Notes: generated from the sequence alone by a model not told the origin. A stretch of DNA of 61,865 bases from Syntrophorhabdaceae bacterium (GCA_036504895.1 DASXUJ010000095.1:1-61865), one strand, 5' to 3'; positions 53,808-61,865 are shown, counted from the stretch's first letter. Numbers and translations: made by a program.

Positions 53808-54977
53808 GTGGTGAAAACCAAAGAAATAGAAACCGACGGTCTGAATAGCGGGTCCGCGGGGCTCACCTTCTCCGATATTCCGCAAGGAACCCTCGTCATC
53901 GGGCTGACCGGTGTCTGGACAACGGAAACGTCCCAACCTCCCCTTGAAGACGTGGAGAGCCGGGTGAGCGCGGTTCCATCGGCCACAAAAGTTATTTTCG
54001 ATACCAGGTCGCTCACCGACTGGGACAGCAGCTTCCTCACCTTCCTTCTGGGCGTGAGGGAAATATGCGAGCGCAAGGGCATCGCTGTTGAAACGGACGG
54101 CCTTCCCGAAGGCGCGCGGCGACTTCTGAAACTCGCCCTCGCCGTGCCTGAAAGGGTCGGCGCAAAGAAGGGGGCAGGGAAAGAGCCGATCATGTCGAGG
54201 ATCGGCGGCTCAACCCTTAAGTTCGTTGCAGGTCTGGGCGAAGTGATGGATTTCCTGGGTGATGCGGGTGTTTCAGTGGTTCGCCTGCTCATGGGCAGGG
54301 CCACTCTACGGTGGTCCGATATCCTGCTGTTCCTCCAGGAAAGCGGATCGCAGGCATTGCCCATAGTATCCCTGATCAGCCTTCTCGTGGGACTTATCCT
54401 CGCCTTTGTGGGCGCCATACAGCTTCAGACCTTCGGCGCCCAGATCTACGTGGCAGATCTCGTAGGCATTGCCATGGTGCGGGTAATGGGCGCCATCATG
54501 ACGGGGATTATCATGGCGGGACGAACGGGCGCAGCTTATGCCGCCCAGCTCGGAACCATGCAGGTAAACGAGGAGATTGACGCTATGAAGACCCTGGGCG
54601 TAACTCCTATGGAATTCCTTGTCCTGCCCAGAATGCTGGCCCTCACTGTAATGATGCCTCTCCTCTGTATCTATTCGGATATCATGGGTATTCTCGGGGG
54701 CATGATAGTCGGCGTCGCCATGCTTGACCTCAACCCCATCGTCTACCTCAATCAGACGAAGGCGGCGTTGAACCTCACCAACGTATGGATCGGCCTCTTT
54801 CATGGCGCCGTGTTCGGAGTCCTGGTAGCCCTCTCTGGCTGCCTGAGAGGCATGCAGTGCGAACGGAGCGCATCGGCGGTCGGGTATGCGGCCACTTCGG
54901 CTGTGGTGACTGGCATTGTAAGCATTATAGTCGCCACTGCGATCATCACGATTGTGTGTAATGTACTCGGGTTCTGA
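53808..54977 (+). CDS. mlaE: STAS-MlaE fusion: lipid ABC transporter permease
   Basis: A 389-residue protein. Residues about 15-125 form a STAS (MlaB-like) domain with the strand TLVIGLTGVWTTETSQ and the conserved Ser in TDWDSSFLTFLLGVREI. Residues about 150-389 form the MlaE permease with GSQALPIVSLISLLVGLILAF, VGIAMVRVMGAIMTGIIMAGRTGAAYAAQLGTMQVNEEIDA and the MKTLGVTPMEFLVLPRMLAL coupling loop. Fusion of MlaB and MlaE is known in some bacteria; here it removes the need for a separate mlaB gene. The start is GTG 53808 after GGGAGG. It overlaps the mlaF region in operon fashion. The transporter is expected to move phospholipids between membranes. Confidence 0.92.
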   Translation: MVKTKEIETDGLNSGSAGLTFSDIPQGTLVIGLTGVWTTETSQPPLEDVESRVSAVPSATKVIFDTRSLTDWDSSFLTFLLGVREICERKGIAVETDGLPEGARRLLKLALAVPERVGAKKGAGKEPIMSRIGGSTLKFVAGLGEVMDFLGDAGVSVVRLLMGRATLRWSDILLFLQESGSQALPIVSLISLLVGLILAFVGAIQLQTFGAQIYVADLVGIAMVRVMGAIMTGIIMAGRTGAAYAAQLGTMQVNEEIDAMKTLGVTPMEFLVLPRMLALTVMMPLLCIYSDIMGILGGMIVGVAMLDLNPIVYLNQTKAALNLTNVWIGLFHGAVFGVLVALSGCLRGMQCERSASAVGYAATSAVVTGIVSIIVATAIITIVCNVLGF

Positions 54978-54987
54978 GGAAAAACCA

Positions 54988-55776
54988 ATGGACGAAAGGG
55001 CGGTAATTGAAGTAAAGGGCCTCAACATGGGCTACGGGAGTTTTATTCTTATGCGGGACCTCAATTTCACGATCAACCGCGGAGATATATTCATCATCAT
55101 GGGGGGCAGCGGGTGCGGCAAGAGCACGCTCCTCAAGATACTCGTGGGGCTGAAAGAGCCTTCTGCCGGGCAGGTCCTTTATGGCGGCGTGGACTTCTGG
55201 AAGATGGACCCCCCCGAGCGCCAGCAGTTCATGAAGCGTTTCGGAATACTCTACCAGAGCGGCGCGTTGTGGAGCTCCATGACCCTGGCGGAAAATGTGG
55301 CCCTCCCTCTGGAGTTGTATACGACCCTTCGGCCTCCCCAGATTCGCAAAATCGTTTCCCTTAAAATGGCCCTCGTGGGCCTTGCAGGTTTCGAGGATTT
55401 CTATCCCTCGGAGATCAGCGGCGGTATGAAAAAAAGGGCGGGATTGGCCCGGGCTATGGCGCTCGATCCCGATATCCTGTTTTTTGACGAGCCCTCCGCC
55501 GGCCTAGACCCGGTAAGCGCAAGGCTCCTCGATGACCTTATCCTGGAGCTTCGGGACAGCCTCGGGGCCACGGTGGTAATTGTGACCCATGAACTGGCAA
55601 GCATCTTTGCCATCGGGAACAACTCGGTGTTCCTCGATGTTGAATCGAGGACCATGACGGCCCACGGTGATCCGAAGCGGCTCCTCGCCGAATCTACCGA
55701 CCGCAGGGTACGGAATTTTCTCACCAGGGGAGAAGTCGATAACCCCACAATAAATCGAGAGGTTAAAACCTTATGA
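54988..55776 (+). CDS. mlaF: Lipid ABC transporter ATP-binding protein MlaF
   Basis: A 262-residue cytoplasmic ATPase. Walker A is GGSGCGKST, signature EISGGMKKRAGLARAMAL, Walker B ILFFDEPSAGLDP and the switch His is in VIVTHEL. The start ATG 54988 (MDERAVIEVKG) follows GAGGAAAA by seven bases; the frame opens earlier at 54952 inside mlaE. Its final bases overlap mlaD as ATGA. It powers the MlaE permease. The VGLKEPSAGQVLYGGVDFWKMDPPERQQF segment is typical of the MlaF group. Confidence 0.93.
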   Translation: MDERAVIEVKGLNMGYGSFILMRDLNFTINRGDIFIIMGGSGCGKSTLLKILVGLKEPSAGQVLYGGVDFWKMDPPERQQFMKRFGILYQSGALWSSMTLAENVALPLELYTTLRPPQIRKIVSLKMALVGLAGFEDFYPSEISGGMKKRAGLARAMALDPDILFFDEPSAGLDPVSARLLDDLILELRDSLGATVVIVTHELASIFAIGNNSVFLDVESRTMTAHGDPKRLLAESTDRRVRNFLTRGEVDNPTINREVKTL

Positions 55777-56771
55777 GCACACAGGTAAACAAGACGGTTG
55801 TCGGCATCTTCATGGTAAGCGCCATCGCCCTCCTCGTGGCGGCGGTTTTCATCCTCGGTTCCGGAAAGTTTTTCAAACACTTGCCCAAGTATGTGATGTT
55901 CTTCAAGGGTTCGGTGGCAGGGCTCTCCGTGGGCTCGCCCGTACTCTTTCGGGGCGTGAAAGTGGGAGAGGTAAAAGAGATCAAACTGAGTTTTAATCCC
56001 AAGGACCTGTCCGCCAATATTCCCGTTATTGTGGAACTGGGGCAAGCCAGCGTAGAAATAGAAGGACAAACCACCAGTGAGCCGATTGGAACGCAAAAGG
56101 GCATGATCCAAAAACTGGTCGATAAGGGATTTCGCGGCCAGCTGGCAATGCAGAGCTTCGTGACGGGCCAAATGATGATAACCCTCGATCTTTACCCGGG
56201 CAGTCCGGCCGTATTCGTAGGGACTGAACCCGGATATACGGAGATCCCCACCATACCGACTCCTATCCAGGAGTTGACGCGTAAACTTGAGAAGCTTCCC
56301 ATCGAGGATATTTTCAAGGAGACACAGCAAGCAATGACGGCCATTTCCAAAATAGTCAATTCACCGGAACTGGCAGCAATGCTCCGGTCTATCAGTGAAG
56401 GGGTAAACGAGACAAGGACCCTGGTGAAGAATGTTGACCGCCAGGTTGGGCCCGCGGGGACGAACGTCAACGAGGCGGTCCGGGAGGTCAAAAAACTGGC
56501 ATCACGAATAGAGGGCGACATCGGACCCCTTATCGCGAGCGTGACAAAAGCCGCCGACGAGGCAGGGATCGCCCTGAAGAGGTCCCACACGGTATTGGGC
56601 AATGCGGAGGGGGTTATGGCAGGCGATTCACCCATGGGATACCGGTTGATGAAGACTCTCGAAGAGTTCGAGGGTGCGGCAAGATCCATGAGAACCCTGG
56701 CTGATACTCTGGACCAGCATCCCGAAATGCTTATCTATGGAAAGAAAGGTACCAAGGAGGCGGCGAGATGA
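55773..56771 (+). CDS. mlaD: MCE-domain protein MlaD
   Basis: A 332-residue protein with an N-terminal membrane anchor (VVGIFMVSAIALLVAAVFIL) and one MCE domain (about 38-118; VMFFKGSVAGLSVGSPVLFRGVKVGEV) that forms the periplasmic substrate-binding hexamer in this family. A long C-terminal region (about 160-320) is helical and charged, with repeated segments LTRKLEKLPIEDIFKE and ADEAGIALKRSHTVLGNAEGV, longer than E. coli MlaD (183 residues). ATGA overlap with mlaF and with the following lipoprotein gene fixes it in the operon. Confidence 0.92.
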   Translation: MSTQVNKTVVGIFMVSAIALLVAAVFILGSGKFFKHLPKYVMFFKGSVAGLSVGSPVLFRGVKVGEVKEIKLSFNPKDLSANIPVIVELGQASVEIEGQTTSEPIGTQKGMIQKLVDKGFRGQLAMQSFVTGQMMITLDLYPGSPAVFVGTEPGYTEIPTIPTPIQELTRKLEKLPIEDIFKETQQAMTAISKIVNSPELAAMLRSISEGVNETRTLVKNVDRQVGPAGTNVNEAVREVKKLASRIEGDIGPLIASVTKAADEAGIALKRSHTVLGNAEGVMAGDSPMGYRLMKTLEEFEGAARSMRTLADTLDQHPEMLIYGKKGTKEAAR

Positions 56772-57385
56772 AAAACTTCCTGTTCATGTCAGGATTAGCA
56801 TGTGTCGTGCTGTCGGTGATCACGGGGTGTGCAAATTCCCCTGCCACGAGATTCTATGTGCTTAGTTCACCGCCCGATATCAGGGAAATGGCGGGCAAGA
56901 CAAGTGACAACTGCCCGACCATAGGCATTGGCCCTATAGTGGTGCCGCCATACCTGACAAAATCCCAGATTGCGACCACCCCTTCGGAAAACGAGATCAG
57001 TTACGCCCCCTTCGACCAGTGGGCGCAACCCCTGCCGGGCAACCTCTCTCACGTCCTTGCCGAAAATATTTCGAAATTTGCCTGCAGTAAAGCAATATAC
57101 CAATTCCCATGGATCGGCGCCCGGGAGCCGGACTACCGTGTTCGCGTGGAGATCGTCAGCATGACCGGCATACTGGAATCAAAGGCATCCATAGAAGCTT
57201 GGTGGACAATCTCGGAGACCCAGGAAAAAAAGGTGATCCTATCGAGCAGAAGACGCTACATCGAACCCGTTCACGGCCGGGACTACCAGGCCCTGGTTCA
57301 GGCATATAGCAGAATACTGGCAGCACTGAGCAGGGATGTGGCAATGGCGATTCCGGGCCCCCGAATCCCTCGGCCGGGACCCTAA
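56768..57385 (+). CDS. ABC-type transport auxiliary lipoprotein (PqiC-like)
   Basis: A 205-residue lipoprotein whose signal ends in VITGC with lipidated Cys21, followed by ANSPATRFYVLSSPPD, the family opening. The domain (about 45-195) has VPPYLTKSQIATTPSENEISYAPFDQWAQPLPGNLSHVL, the pattern of DUF330/PqiC proteins that assist MCE-type lipid transport at the outer membrane. ATGA overlap with mlaD and operon position strengthen this. No MlaA or MlaC homologue is present in the window. It is the last gene of the set. Confidence 0.85.
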   Translation: MKNFLFMSGLACVVLSVITGCANSPATRFYVLSSPPDIREMAGKTSDNCPTIGIGPIVVPPYLTKSQIATTPSENEISYAPFDQWAQPLPGNLSHVLAENISKFACSKAIYQFPWIGAREPDYRVRVEIVSMTGILESKASIEAWWTISETQEKKVILSSRRRYIEPVHGRDYQALVQAYSRILAALSRDVAMAIPGPRIPRPGP

Positions 57386-57474
57386 AAACGTGGTCGTCTC
57401 CAGGATAGCAAAGCGAACGGCGGGGCCATGCCCGAAAAGAGCGGAACTTCAGTCTTTCATTTTCACCTTGTCTT

Positions 57475-58590
57475 TCACTTACCCCGTGTATCACCCTTCG
57501 AGTCCGGTTTTTGGTGAGGGAGAACCGGCTTTCCCCTTTTTATCTCGCTTTTGGGGGCGGCCTTCTTCTCGTCGGGGCCGTGGTCTGAATTCAAATCGGT
57601 CAGGGATGCAGGGATCTCAATCCTGGTCAAAATAGGAAAATGGTCCGAAGGATAACACTTTTTCCAGCGCAATTGAATGATCTTGACATCATGGACCTTG
57701 AAGATAGAAGGGACGAAAATATAATCGAGCCGGAAACGGAACAGGAACCTGCGGAACCCGTGGAAGGTCACCACATTTCGCCGTTTCGGGTACCTTTGCC
57801 GGAAAGTGTCCAGCAAAGGGACGGGATTTAAACTCCCTCCTCTTGCCTTCATATTCAGATGGACTTTGCCTTTCAGGTATTTGATGGGCGCGCTCCTCTC
57901 CCTGGCGTTAAAATCACCCATAAGCACAAAAGGGTCCTGAAATGCACGTTCTTGTATGCGTTGGGCTAAAAAAACCACACTCTTTTTTCTCGATCGCTGG
58001 GAGATGTGGTTAAGATGGGTGTTGTAGAAATAGAAACCCTGTCCTGATTCCTTTTCTATGAGACGAACCCAGGTGCAGGTTCGGGGCAGGATATTTCCCC
58101 ACCCTTTCGAACCCGGGACATCGGGGGTATCCGATAACCAAAACGTGCCTTCCTCGAACAGGGAAAACCGGGTCTCGTTGAAAAAGATGGCAGTGTGCAT
58201 TCCTTCGCTGCCCCCCAGACCGCCGCTGCCCACCATTGCGTAACCGGGAAGCATCCTCCGGAGTGCGGCGATTTGAAAGTCCATTGCCTCCTGGAGACCC
58301 AATACATCCGGGCGATAGAGGTCCAATATTTGATGTACGAGGTTCCGGCGAAAAATCCAGTGATTATTCCGGTCCTTCGCAGTCCCCCGTCGGATATTGA
58401 AGCTCATGATATTCAGACTGAGGCCGGTATCGGACCCAGGATCGGGCTCACAACCTGTAGGGCCGGTTTCACCATTTTCCCGCGTATTATAGCCCAATAA
58501 CCACACGACGGGCTTGTAAATTGGAAGAATGCTTTTTCCCGCCAGTCCGAGTCTCTTCATATCGTTTTTTGCCCCATCCTTTTCGCTCAC
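57475..58590 (-). CDS. Endonuclease/exonuclease/phosphatase (EEP) family hydrolase
   Basis: A 371-residue metal-dependent phosphoesterase. EEP motifs are in order: IMSFNIRRG, DVLGLQEA (metal Glu), TTHLNH-like FYNTHLNHIS, VLMGDFNARER (catalytic Asp-Asn) and YPSDHFPI (Asp-His). The C-terminal 45 residues are Lys/Pro/Asp-rich and probably disordered. The start is GTG 58590; an internal ATG at 58560 is an alternative and neither has a convincing ribosome binding site. There is no clear signal peptide. Family members include AP endonucleases, sphingomyelinases and phosphodiesterases; the substrate is unknown. It converges with the Mla operon. Confidence 0.8.
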   Translation of the reverse strand: MSEKDGAKNDMKRLGLAGKSILPIYKPVVWLLGYNTRENGETGPTGCEPDPGSDTGLSLNIMSFNIRRGTAKDRNNHWIFRRNLVHQILDLYRPDVLGLQEAMDFQIAALRRMLPGYAMVGSGGLGGSEGMHTAIFFNETRFSLFEEGTFWLSDTPDVPGSKGWGNILPRTCTWVRLIEKESGQGFYFYNTHLNHISQRSRKKSVVFLAQRIQERAFQDPFVLMGDFNARERSAPIKYLKGKVHLNMKARGGSLNPVPLLDTFRQRYPKRRNVVTFHGFRRFLFRFRLDYIFVPSIFKVHDVKIIQLRWKKCYPSDHFPILTRIEIPASLTDLNSDHGPDEKKAAPKSEIKRGKPVLPHQKPDSKGDTRGK

Positions 58591-58794
58591 CGATCAGCAT
58601 CCGATCTCATACCGGTGTGCCTGAATATAATCACAATTACTAAATATCTCCCGCGGTCATGATCAACGGCAGGGAAGAGACGCCATCGAAAAGCTATCAG
58701 CCCGGGATTGTTATCCGACATTGTGGAAAGGAAATGATAAATGAGGAGCCTCTTCCGAAACCATGGGGAACAGGCGGATTTGTCAATTTTCCTC

Positions 58795-58823
58795 TTGCGC
58801 GCGTCCATTGTCTGTGTTATAAA
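58795..58823 (+). promoter_or_regulatory. Promoter of the tRNA-Lys gene
   Basis: TTGCGC (58795-58800), 17-base spacer, TATAAA (58818-58823). Transcription would start near 58830, four bases before the mature tRNA 5' end. Confidence 0.6.
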
Positions 58824-58833
58824 AACTCATCTT

Positions 58834-58907
58834 GGGCCGTTAGCTCAGTCCGGTAGAGCAGTTGACTCTTAATCAATTGGTCGGAGGTTCGAATCCTCCA
58901 CGGCCCA
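58834..58907 (+). tRNA. tRNA-Lys(CUU)
   Basis: A complete 74-base cloverleaf. The acceptor GGGCCGT pairs with ACGGCCC, discriminator A58907; D arm GCTC-AGTCCGGTA-GAGC, anticodon loop CTCTTAA between TTGA and TCAA with anticodon CTT, and T arm CGGAGGTTCGAATCCTCC. The anticodon reads AAG codons as lysine. The terminal CCA is not encoded (ATA follows). It stands alone with its own promoter. Confidence 0.97.
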
Positions 58908-59063
58908 TATATACCAACTCTTCTATCCCAACATCTAATAATCTTTCATTCCCGCATAAATGACATAATATCATCTCCATCGGAAGCCGGCGGTGGAGTC
59001 GTTGATATGGACGATTTGTTTATCGGGTCATGAACCGGATAACTGGTTTATTCGCTTTAAGAG

Positions 59064-59105
59064 AACGGGGTAAGTGTTCAGAAGATCCTGAAGACTTACC
59101 CCGTT
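59064..59105 (-). terminator. Terminator hairpin downstream of the stress-protein gene
   Basis: AACGGGGTAAGT (59064-59075) and ACTTACCCCGTT (59094-59105) form a perfect 12-bp stem, with a second TTCAG/CTGAA stem inside the loop. It begins 8 bases after the minus-strand stop at 59113, followed by TTCTCTT on that strand. It could also stop the tRNA transcript from the other side. Confidence 0.75.
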
Positions 59106-59112
59106 TCCTGTC

Positions 59113-59832
59113 TTAATCACCAAGAGAGGGATCTTTGATGGGTGAAGCAAAGGTATCGGTGCTTCTTCGACCGACACGCTCTCCGGGCGGTGTATGTAAG
59201 GTGTCCGCGGGCGGTCTGTCCAGGGGCTCTCCGGTGACCGGACGAGTGGGCTCATTACGGCTTTGCGCCTCACGAGGCTTATCCGGCCGTGGTTTGTCGC
59301 TTTTGTCATAATCCGCACCGGCTTCACTCTTATATCCTATGTCTTCAGCCCCTGTTTTCTGCAATATTTCCTTACCCCTGTTTTTCCAATCCCTATCGTC
59401 TGCATGGACAGAGAGGAGGATACCTCCTTGTTTGATCCGCCCTTCATAGCGATTGGCTTCATATTCGGGTATGCCCATCCCGATCAGCGCCCCCGCTATC
59501 CCGCCGGCCACACCTCCGGCGCCGGCTCCCGCAAGGGCTCCCATTATGGGGCCTGCCGCAATGAAAGGCCCAAGGCCTGGGATGGCTAATAGACCGATCC
59601 CTACAAGCCACCCTAAAGCGCCTCCGATGACCGCCCCGGTGCCCGCGCCCGTCGCTGCCCCTTCAGGGGCCTTCGTCTCTTTTTCGATCGCAAATTCCTT
59701 GGTACCCCCGCTTTCGGGAAAGAGCACCGAGATATCCTCGGAACGGAAACCTGCATTTTTCAGTGCTTCGACTGCCCGCTCAACCATCTCACGGGTTTTA
59801 TAAATTCCATAGACTGCGATATTCTTAGCCAT
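59113..59832 (-). CDS. General stress protein 17M-like, with glycine-zipper segment
   Basis: A 239-residue protein. The N-terminal half (about 1-45) begins AKNIAVYGIYKTREMVERAVEAL, the opening of the general-stress-protein 17M-like domain. The middle (about 65-120) is a very Gly/Ala-rich pair of hydrophobic segments with GxxxG spacing (GTGAVIGGALGWLVGIGLLAIPGLG, GALAGAGAGGVAGGIAGALIG), predicted to insert in a membrane. The C-terminal 80 residues are charged and Pro-rich, likely disordered (KSDKPRPDKPREAQSRNEPTR). Function is unknown, but homologues are induced by general stress. Followed by a strong terminator; divergent from nothing, as the BON gene lies upstream on the same strand. Confidence 0.72.
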   Translation of the reverse strand: MAKNIAVYGIYKTREMVERAVEALKNAGFRSEDISVLFPESGGTKEFAIEKETKAPEGAATGAGTGAVIGGALGWLVGIGLLAIPGLGPFIAAGPIMGALAGAGAGGVAGGIAGALIGMGIPEYEANRYEGRIKQGGILLSVHADDRDWKNRGKEILQKTGAEDIGYKSEAGADYDKSDKPRPDKPREAQSRNEPTRPVTGEPLDRPPADTLHTPPGERVGRRSTDTFASPIKDPSLGD

Positions 59833-59852
59833 GCGTTTTACCTCCTTTATTT

Positions 59853-60245
59853 TTACTTTCCTTTCTTTTTAGGGGCGATATCAATCTCGCTCTTCACGTT
59901 TTCATTTCCCGCTATCTGGGCCGCTTTCTCCTCGACACTCTTTTTTTCGTCCTCTGATCTGACGGGTCCTTTTAATGTGACTTTTCCTTCGGTAGTAATG
60001 ATCTTCACATTACGTGCGTATGTTGACATTGATTTGTCGCTCGTGATCGCCCGACGGATCTTCTGGGTAATCTCGAGGTCCTGTTTCGATTGACCCTGTT
60101 TTTCCGCAGTAAGCTCTTCCTGCGATCGGTCCCTTTTATTGGTTCCCGTATTATCGGCAGGCTGAGCAAAACATGCCACGTAGCTACTTGCCAGAAATGT
60201 GACGGATACGAATAATACCGCAAGGAATATGTTTTTTCTGACCAT
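59853..60245 (-). CDS. BON-domain periplasmic protein
   Basis: A 130-residue exported protein with a signal peptide (NIFLAVLFVSVTFLASSYVACFA) and a single BON domain (about 60-125; LEITQKIRRAITSDKSMSTYARNVKIITTEGKVTLKGPVRSEDEK) of the OsmY type that binds phospholipids or helps envelope stability. ATG 60245 follows GGAGG with nine bases; a frame open to 60329 adds 28 residues that are not signal-like. A low-complexity TAEKQGQSKQ linker precedes the domain. It is 20 bases before the stress protein and probably in the same operon, consistent with osmotic or envelope-stress functions. Confidence 0.85.
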   Translation of the reverse strand: MVRKNIFLAVLFVSVTFLASSYVACFAQPADNTGTNKRDRSQEELTAEKQGQSKQDLEITQKIRRAITSDKSMSTYARNVKIITTEGKVTLKGPVRSEDEKKSVEEKAAQIAGNENVKSEIDIAPKKKGK

Positions 60246-60557
60246 GATGCATCTCCTCCCTCTTTTTGGGATGACAGCTTTATACTTATAATTGTTTACC
60301 GGCTGTTCCCCGCCGTTTTTTAATCTCAACCGAACAGGAAACGCGCAACGGTTCGGCTCGCCATACTTGACTGCCTTTGTAAAAGCTATTACCCCTTTCT
60401 TTTAATGTCTGTCGCAATATCGACAATTCTCCTGAGGCACGTCGGCGTACAGGCTTCCTTTTTTTAATGACATTCAGGCACTGCGGGTGGGCGTGGATAA
60501 GTCGGGTGTTATCGCACCGACGAGACGAAATGGTCCATAATTGATTGGGTAATCAAA
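60246..60557. other. Intergenic region without a gene
   Basis: The 312 bases hold no convincing open frame. A 6-bp hairpin TTGATT/AATCAA (60541-60556) overlaps the end of the downstream-orientated AI-2E-family gene, without a T-tract. Promoters for the BON gene are expected on the minus strand and were not resolved. Confidence 0.5.
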
Positions 60558-61622
60558 CTAATCGGCTCGAGAGCTTTGAACTACGGACGTTTTCACTTCT
60601 TCATGGGACCCGAGAAGGACGGAATACCGTGTGGTTTCTTCACTGCTTTCGAGCGCTATTTTGAGAAGATTGGTCAGGGGCACGGAGAGAATCATTCCGA
60701 TCGGCCCTAAAACCCATCCCCAAAAAACGAGAGAGATGAAAACGACCAGGGTCGATAAATTCAGTCCTTTGCCGGTTATTTTGGGCTCTATAATATTACC
60801 GATTACTATATGGACCGTGATAAAAGCGAGAATGGTGAGCAGGGCATGCCCCACCCCCAATTGGACCAGTGCGAGAAGGGCGGCAGGTAAGGCGGAAATG
60901 ACGGCACCGATATTGGGTACAAAATTGAGCACAAATGCGAGTGTTCCCCATAATACGGGATAATCCACTCCGAGAATCAGGAGCCACAGCCAGATCACCA
61001 GGCCGGTTGCGGCGCTGACGATAGTCTTGATGATAAGGTACCGTCTGGCGCTCAGGGCAAACTTCTCGATTGCATGCATGGATCTGTCGGGGTTCTTCAA
61101 AAGCACCCTCAATTTTTGGGGAAAATATTCAGCTTCTAAAAGGATAAAGACGACGGTAAGCAATATAAGGAACCCGTTCGTAAGGACACTGCTCAAAGCG
61201 GAGAATATGCCCCCCGCGAAGCTCATCACCCATCCCGGCTGAACACGGGGCAGGTCTTTCGCGGAAATATGGATGCCCTTTGTGCGGAGCCAGCTTATCA
61301 GATTCGTGAGATGGTCCGACAATTGCTCCTGGTAGCCGGGAAGGGAACTCAGGAACTGATTCAGTGAAGGGCCGATCAACGCGCCGAACGCCAGACCCAG
61401 GAAAAGAATAACAAGAAGTATGATGATAACGGCAATTACTCTGGGCACACCTTTGCGCTGCATCCAGAAGAGGGGCGAAATACAGACGACTGCGATGAAC
61501 AGTGCTACAAAAAGGGGAACCAGAAGCGAACTGGCTGCTTTCATCCCCGCTATCACAATCACCAGGCTTGCCAGGATCACCGCAACCGGTACTTTCACGG
61601 TGGCTTTGGCATCTGTATCCAT
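60558..61622 (-). CDS. AI-2E-family transporter/permease (copy 2)
   Basis: A 354-residue polytopic membrane protein of the same family as the one at 35515, but not closely similar in sequence. It starts MDTDAKATVKVPVAVILAS. Hydrophobic segments include LASLVIVIAGMKAASSLLVPLFVALFIAVVC, VIAVIIILLVILFLGLAFGALIGP, LILLTVVFILL and a C-terminal cluster (LVVFISLVFWGWVLGPIGMILSVPL) with the typical family end. ATG 61622 is chosen because GGAGA lies seven bases upstream; an earlier ATG at 61655 lacks one. As for the first copy, the substrate is unknown. Confidence 0.88.
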   Translation of the reverse strand: MDTDAKATVKVPVAVILASLVIVIAGMKAASSLLVPLFVALFIAVVCISPLFWMQRKGVPRVIAVIIILLVILFLGLAFGALIGPSLNQFLSSLPGYQEQLSDHLTNLISWLRTKGIHISAKDLPRVQPGWVMSFAGGIFSALSSVLTNGFLILLTVVFILLEAEYFPQKLRVLLKNPDRSMHAIEKFALSARRYLIIKTIVSAATGLVIWLWLLILGVDYPVLWGTLAFVLNFVPNIGAVISALPAALLALVQLGVGHALLTILAFITVHIVIGNIIEPKITGKGLNLSTLVVFISLVFWGWVLGPIGMILSVPLTNLLKIALESSEETTRYSVLLGSHEEVKTSVVQSSRAD

Positions 61623-61642
61623 TGATGTCTCCTGATCTGTTT

Positions 61643-61678
61643 CATCCCGCTTCAAAATGTCTGACTACAGACGGGATG
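61643..61678 (-). other. Two-part hairpin in the leader of the AI-2E-family gene
   Basis: CATCCC/GGGATG outer pairs enclose an inner GTCTG/CAGAC hairpin with a 10-base bulge on one side. It lies between the stop of the upstream beta-barrel gene and the AI-2E-family start, about 20 bases before its ATG. Function is open: partial terminator or leader structure. Confidence 0.4.
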
Positions 61679-61718
61679 CGCCCACACAGGACGGTCATAT
61701 CTCCTCACACACTGAAGG

Positions 61719-61865
61719 TCAAAAAGCCCAACCCATGCTGATTGTGTAAGCATTCACCGATTCATTCGGGCTTGATGTACCCCCGTTGGAATAATGCCTG
61801 AAACGGTTCTCCATATAAATATTGTTCCATTGGTATCCTATACCCCCTTGAAGAATGCCGAGGAA
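61719..61865 (-). CDS. Outer-membrane beta-barrel protein, C-terminal end (5' part missing)
   Basis: The frame is open from the right window edge and ends in TGA at 61719, giving the last 48 residues. They alternate polar and hydrophobic residues (QWNNIYMENRFRHYSNGG, SVNAYTISMGWAF) and end in Phe after an aromatic-rich strand, which is the assembly signal of outer-membrane barrels. The family cannot be named. It is co-directional with the AI-2E-family gene 96 bases downstream, with the hairpin at 61643 between them. Confidence 0.6.
   Translation of the reverse strand, partial: FLGILQGGIGYQWNNIYMENRFRHYSNGGTSSPNESVNAYTISMGWAF

Overview
The window looks like chromosome from a Gram-negative, probably anaerobic or syntrophic deltaproteobacterium (Desulfobacterota). 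Outer-membrane lipoproteins, an RND efflux pump, an Mla-type lipid transporter, DegP and a periplasmic molybdenum hydroxylase establish the double membrane. Folate-type TrmFO, a plant-like phosphofructokinase and the mixture of families suggest the lineage, and a Syntrophorhabdus-like organism is my best guess from gene content alone. I see no prophage, insertion sequence, CRISPR array or rRNA.

Left part (1-24 kb). A truncated MFS/spermidine-synthase membrane protein is followed by a 0.6 kb non-coding stretch of repeated hairpin elements. Next comes a Cpx-like envelope-stress operon (OmpR-type regulator, histidine kinase, DegP protease) ending at a clear terminator, and a lone GspF/PilC-type protein. 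On the minus strand a tightly overlapped nine-gene housekeeping operon runs thiL - YhaM-like nuclease - rsmE - RDD - DUF218 - dprA - topA - trmFO - bioB. It diverges from a GntR/FCD regulator that heads an uptake and catabolic operon: amide/branched-chain-type ABC transporter genes, an isochorismatase-family amidohydrolase placed among them, and a MOFRL glycerate 2-kinase, followed by a methyltransferase.

Middle (24-38 kb). A minus-strand operon encodes an isoquinoline-oxidoreductase-like periplasmic Mo/FeS enzyme with a diheme cytochrome c. Then begins a region that reads like a stress or energy-limitation island: HdeD-like protein, an unknown lipoprotein, a tandem-GAF/multi-PAS histidine kinase with a FixJ-type regulator, a stand-alone receiver protein, a DUF3313 protein, an AI-2E-family membrane protein and a CPA1 antiporter. 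Two palindromes whose core matches or nearly matches the mycobacterial DosR box (GGACTWWAGTCC) flank the signalling genes.

Right part (38-61.9 kb). A co-oriented sugar-catabolism cluster (gap, fba, pfk, gapN, K+ channel, glgP, pyk) can take glycogen towards pyruvate with both phosphorylating and non-phosphorylating triose oxidation. It is followed by a tripartite RND pump, an Mla-like operon (STAS-MlaE fusion, MlaF, MlaD, PqiC-like lipoprotein), an EEP-family hydrolase, tRNA-Lys(CUU), two small stress-type proteins, a second AI-2E-family protein and the C-terminal end of an outer-membrane beta-barrel cut by the window edge.

The best candidates for a less described system are the DosR-box-like sites around the tandem-GAF kinase beside a glycogen/glycolysis cluster, the covarying hairpin repeats near 1.0-1.5 kb, and a recurrent pattern of -10 hexamers lying almost on the start codon (leaderless or near-leaderless mRNAs). 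All functional statements are read from sequence motifs; no database search or computed statistic was available.
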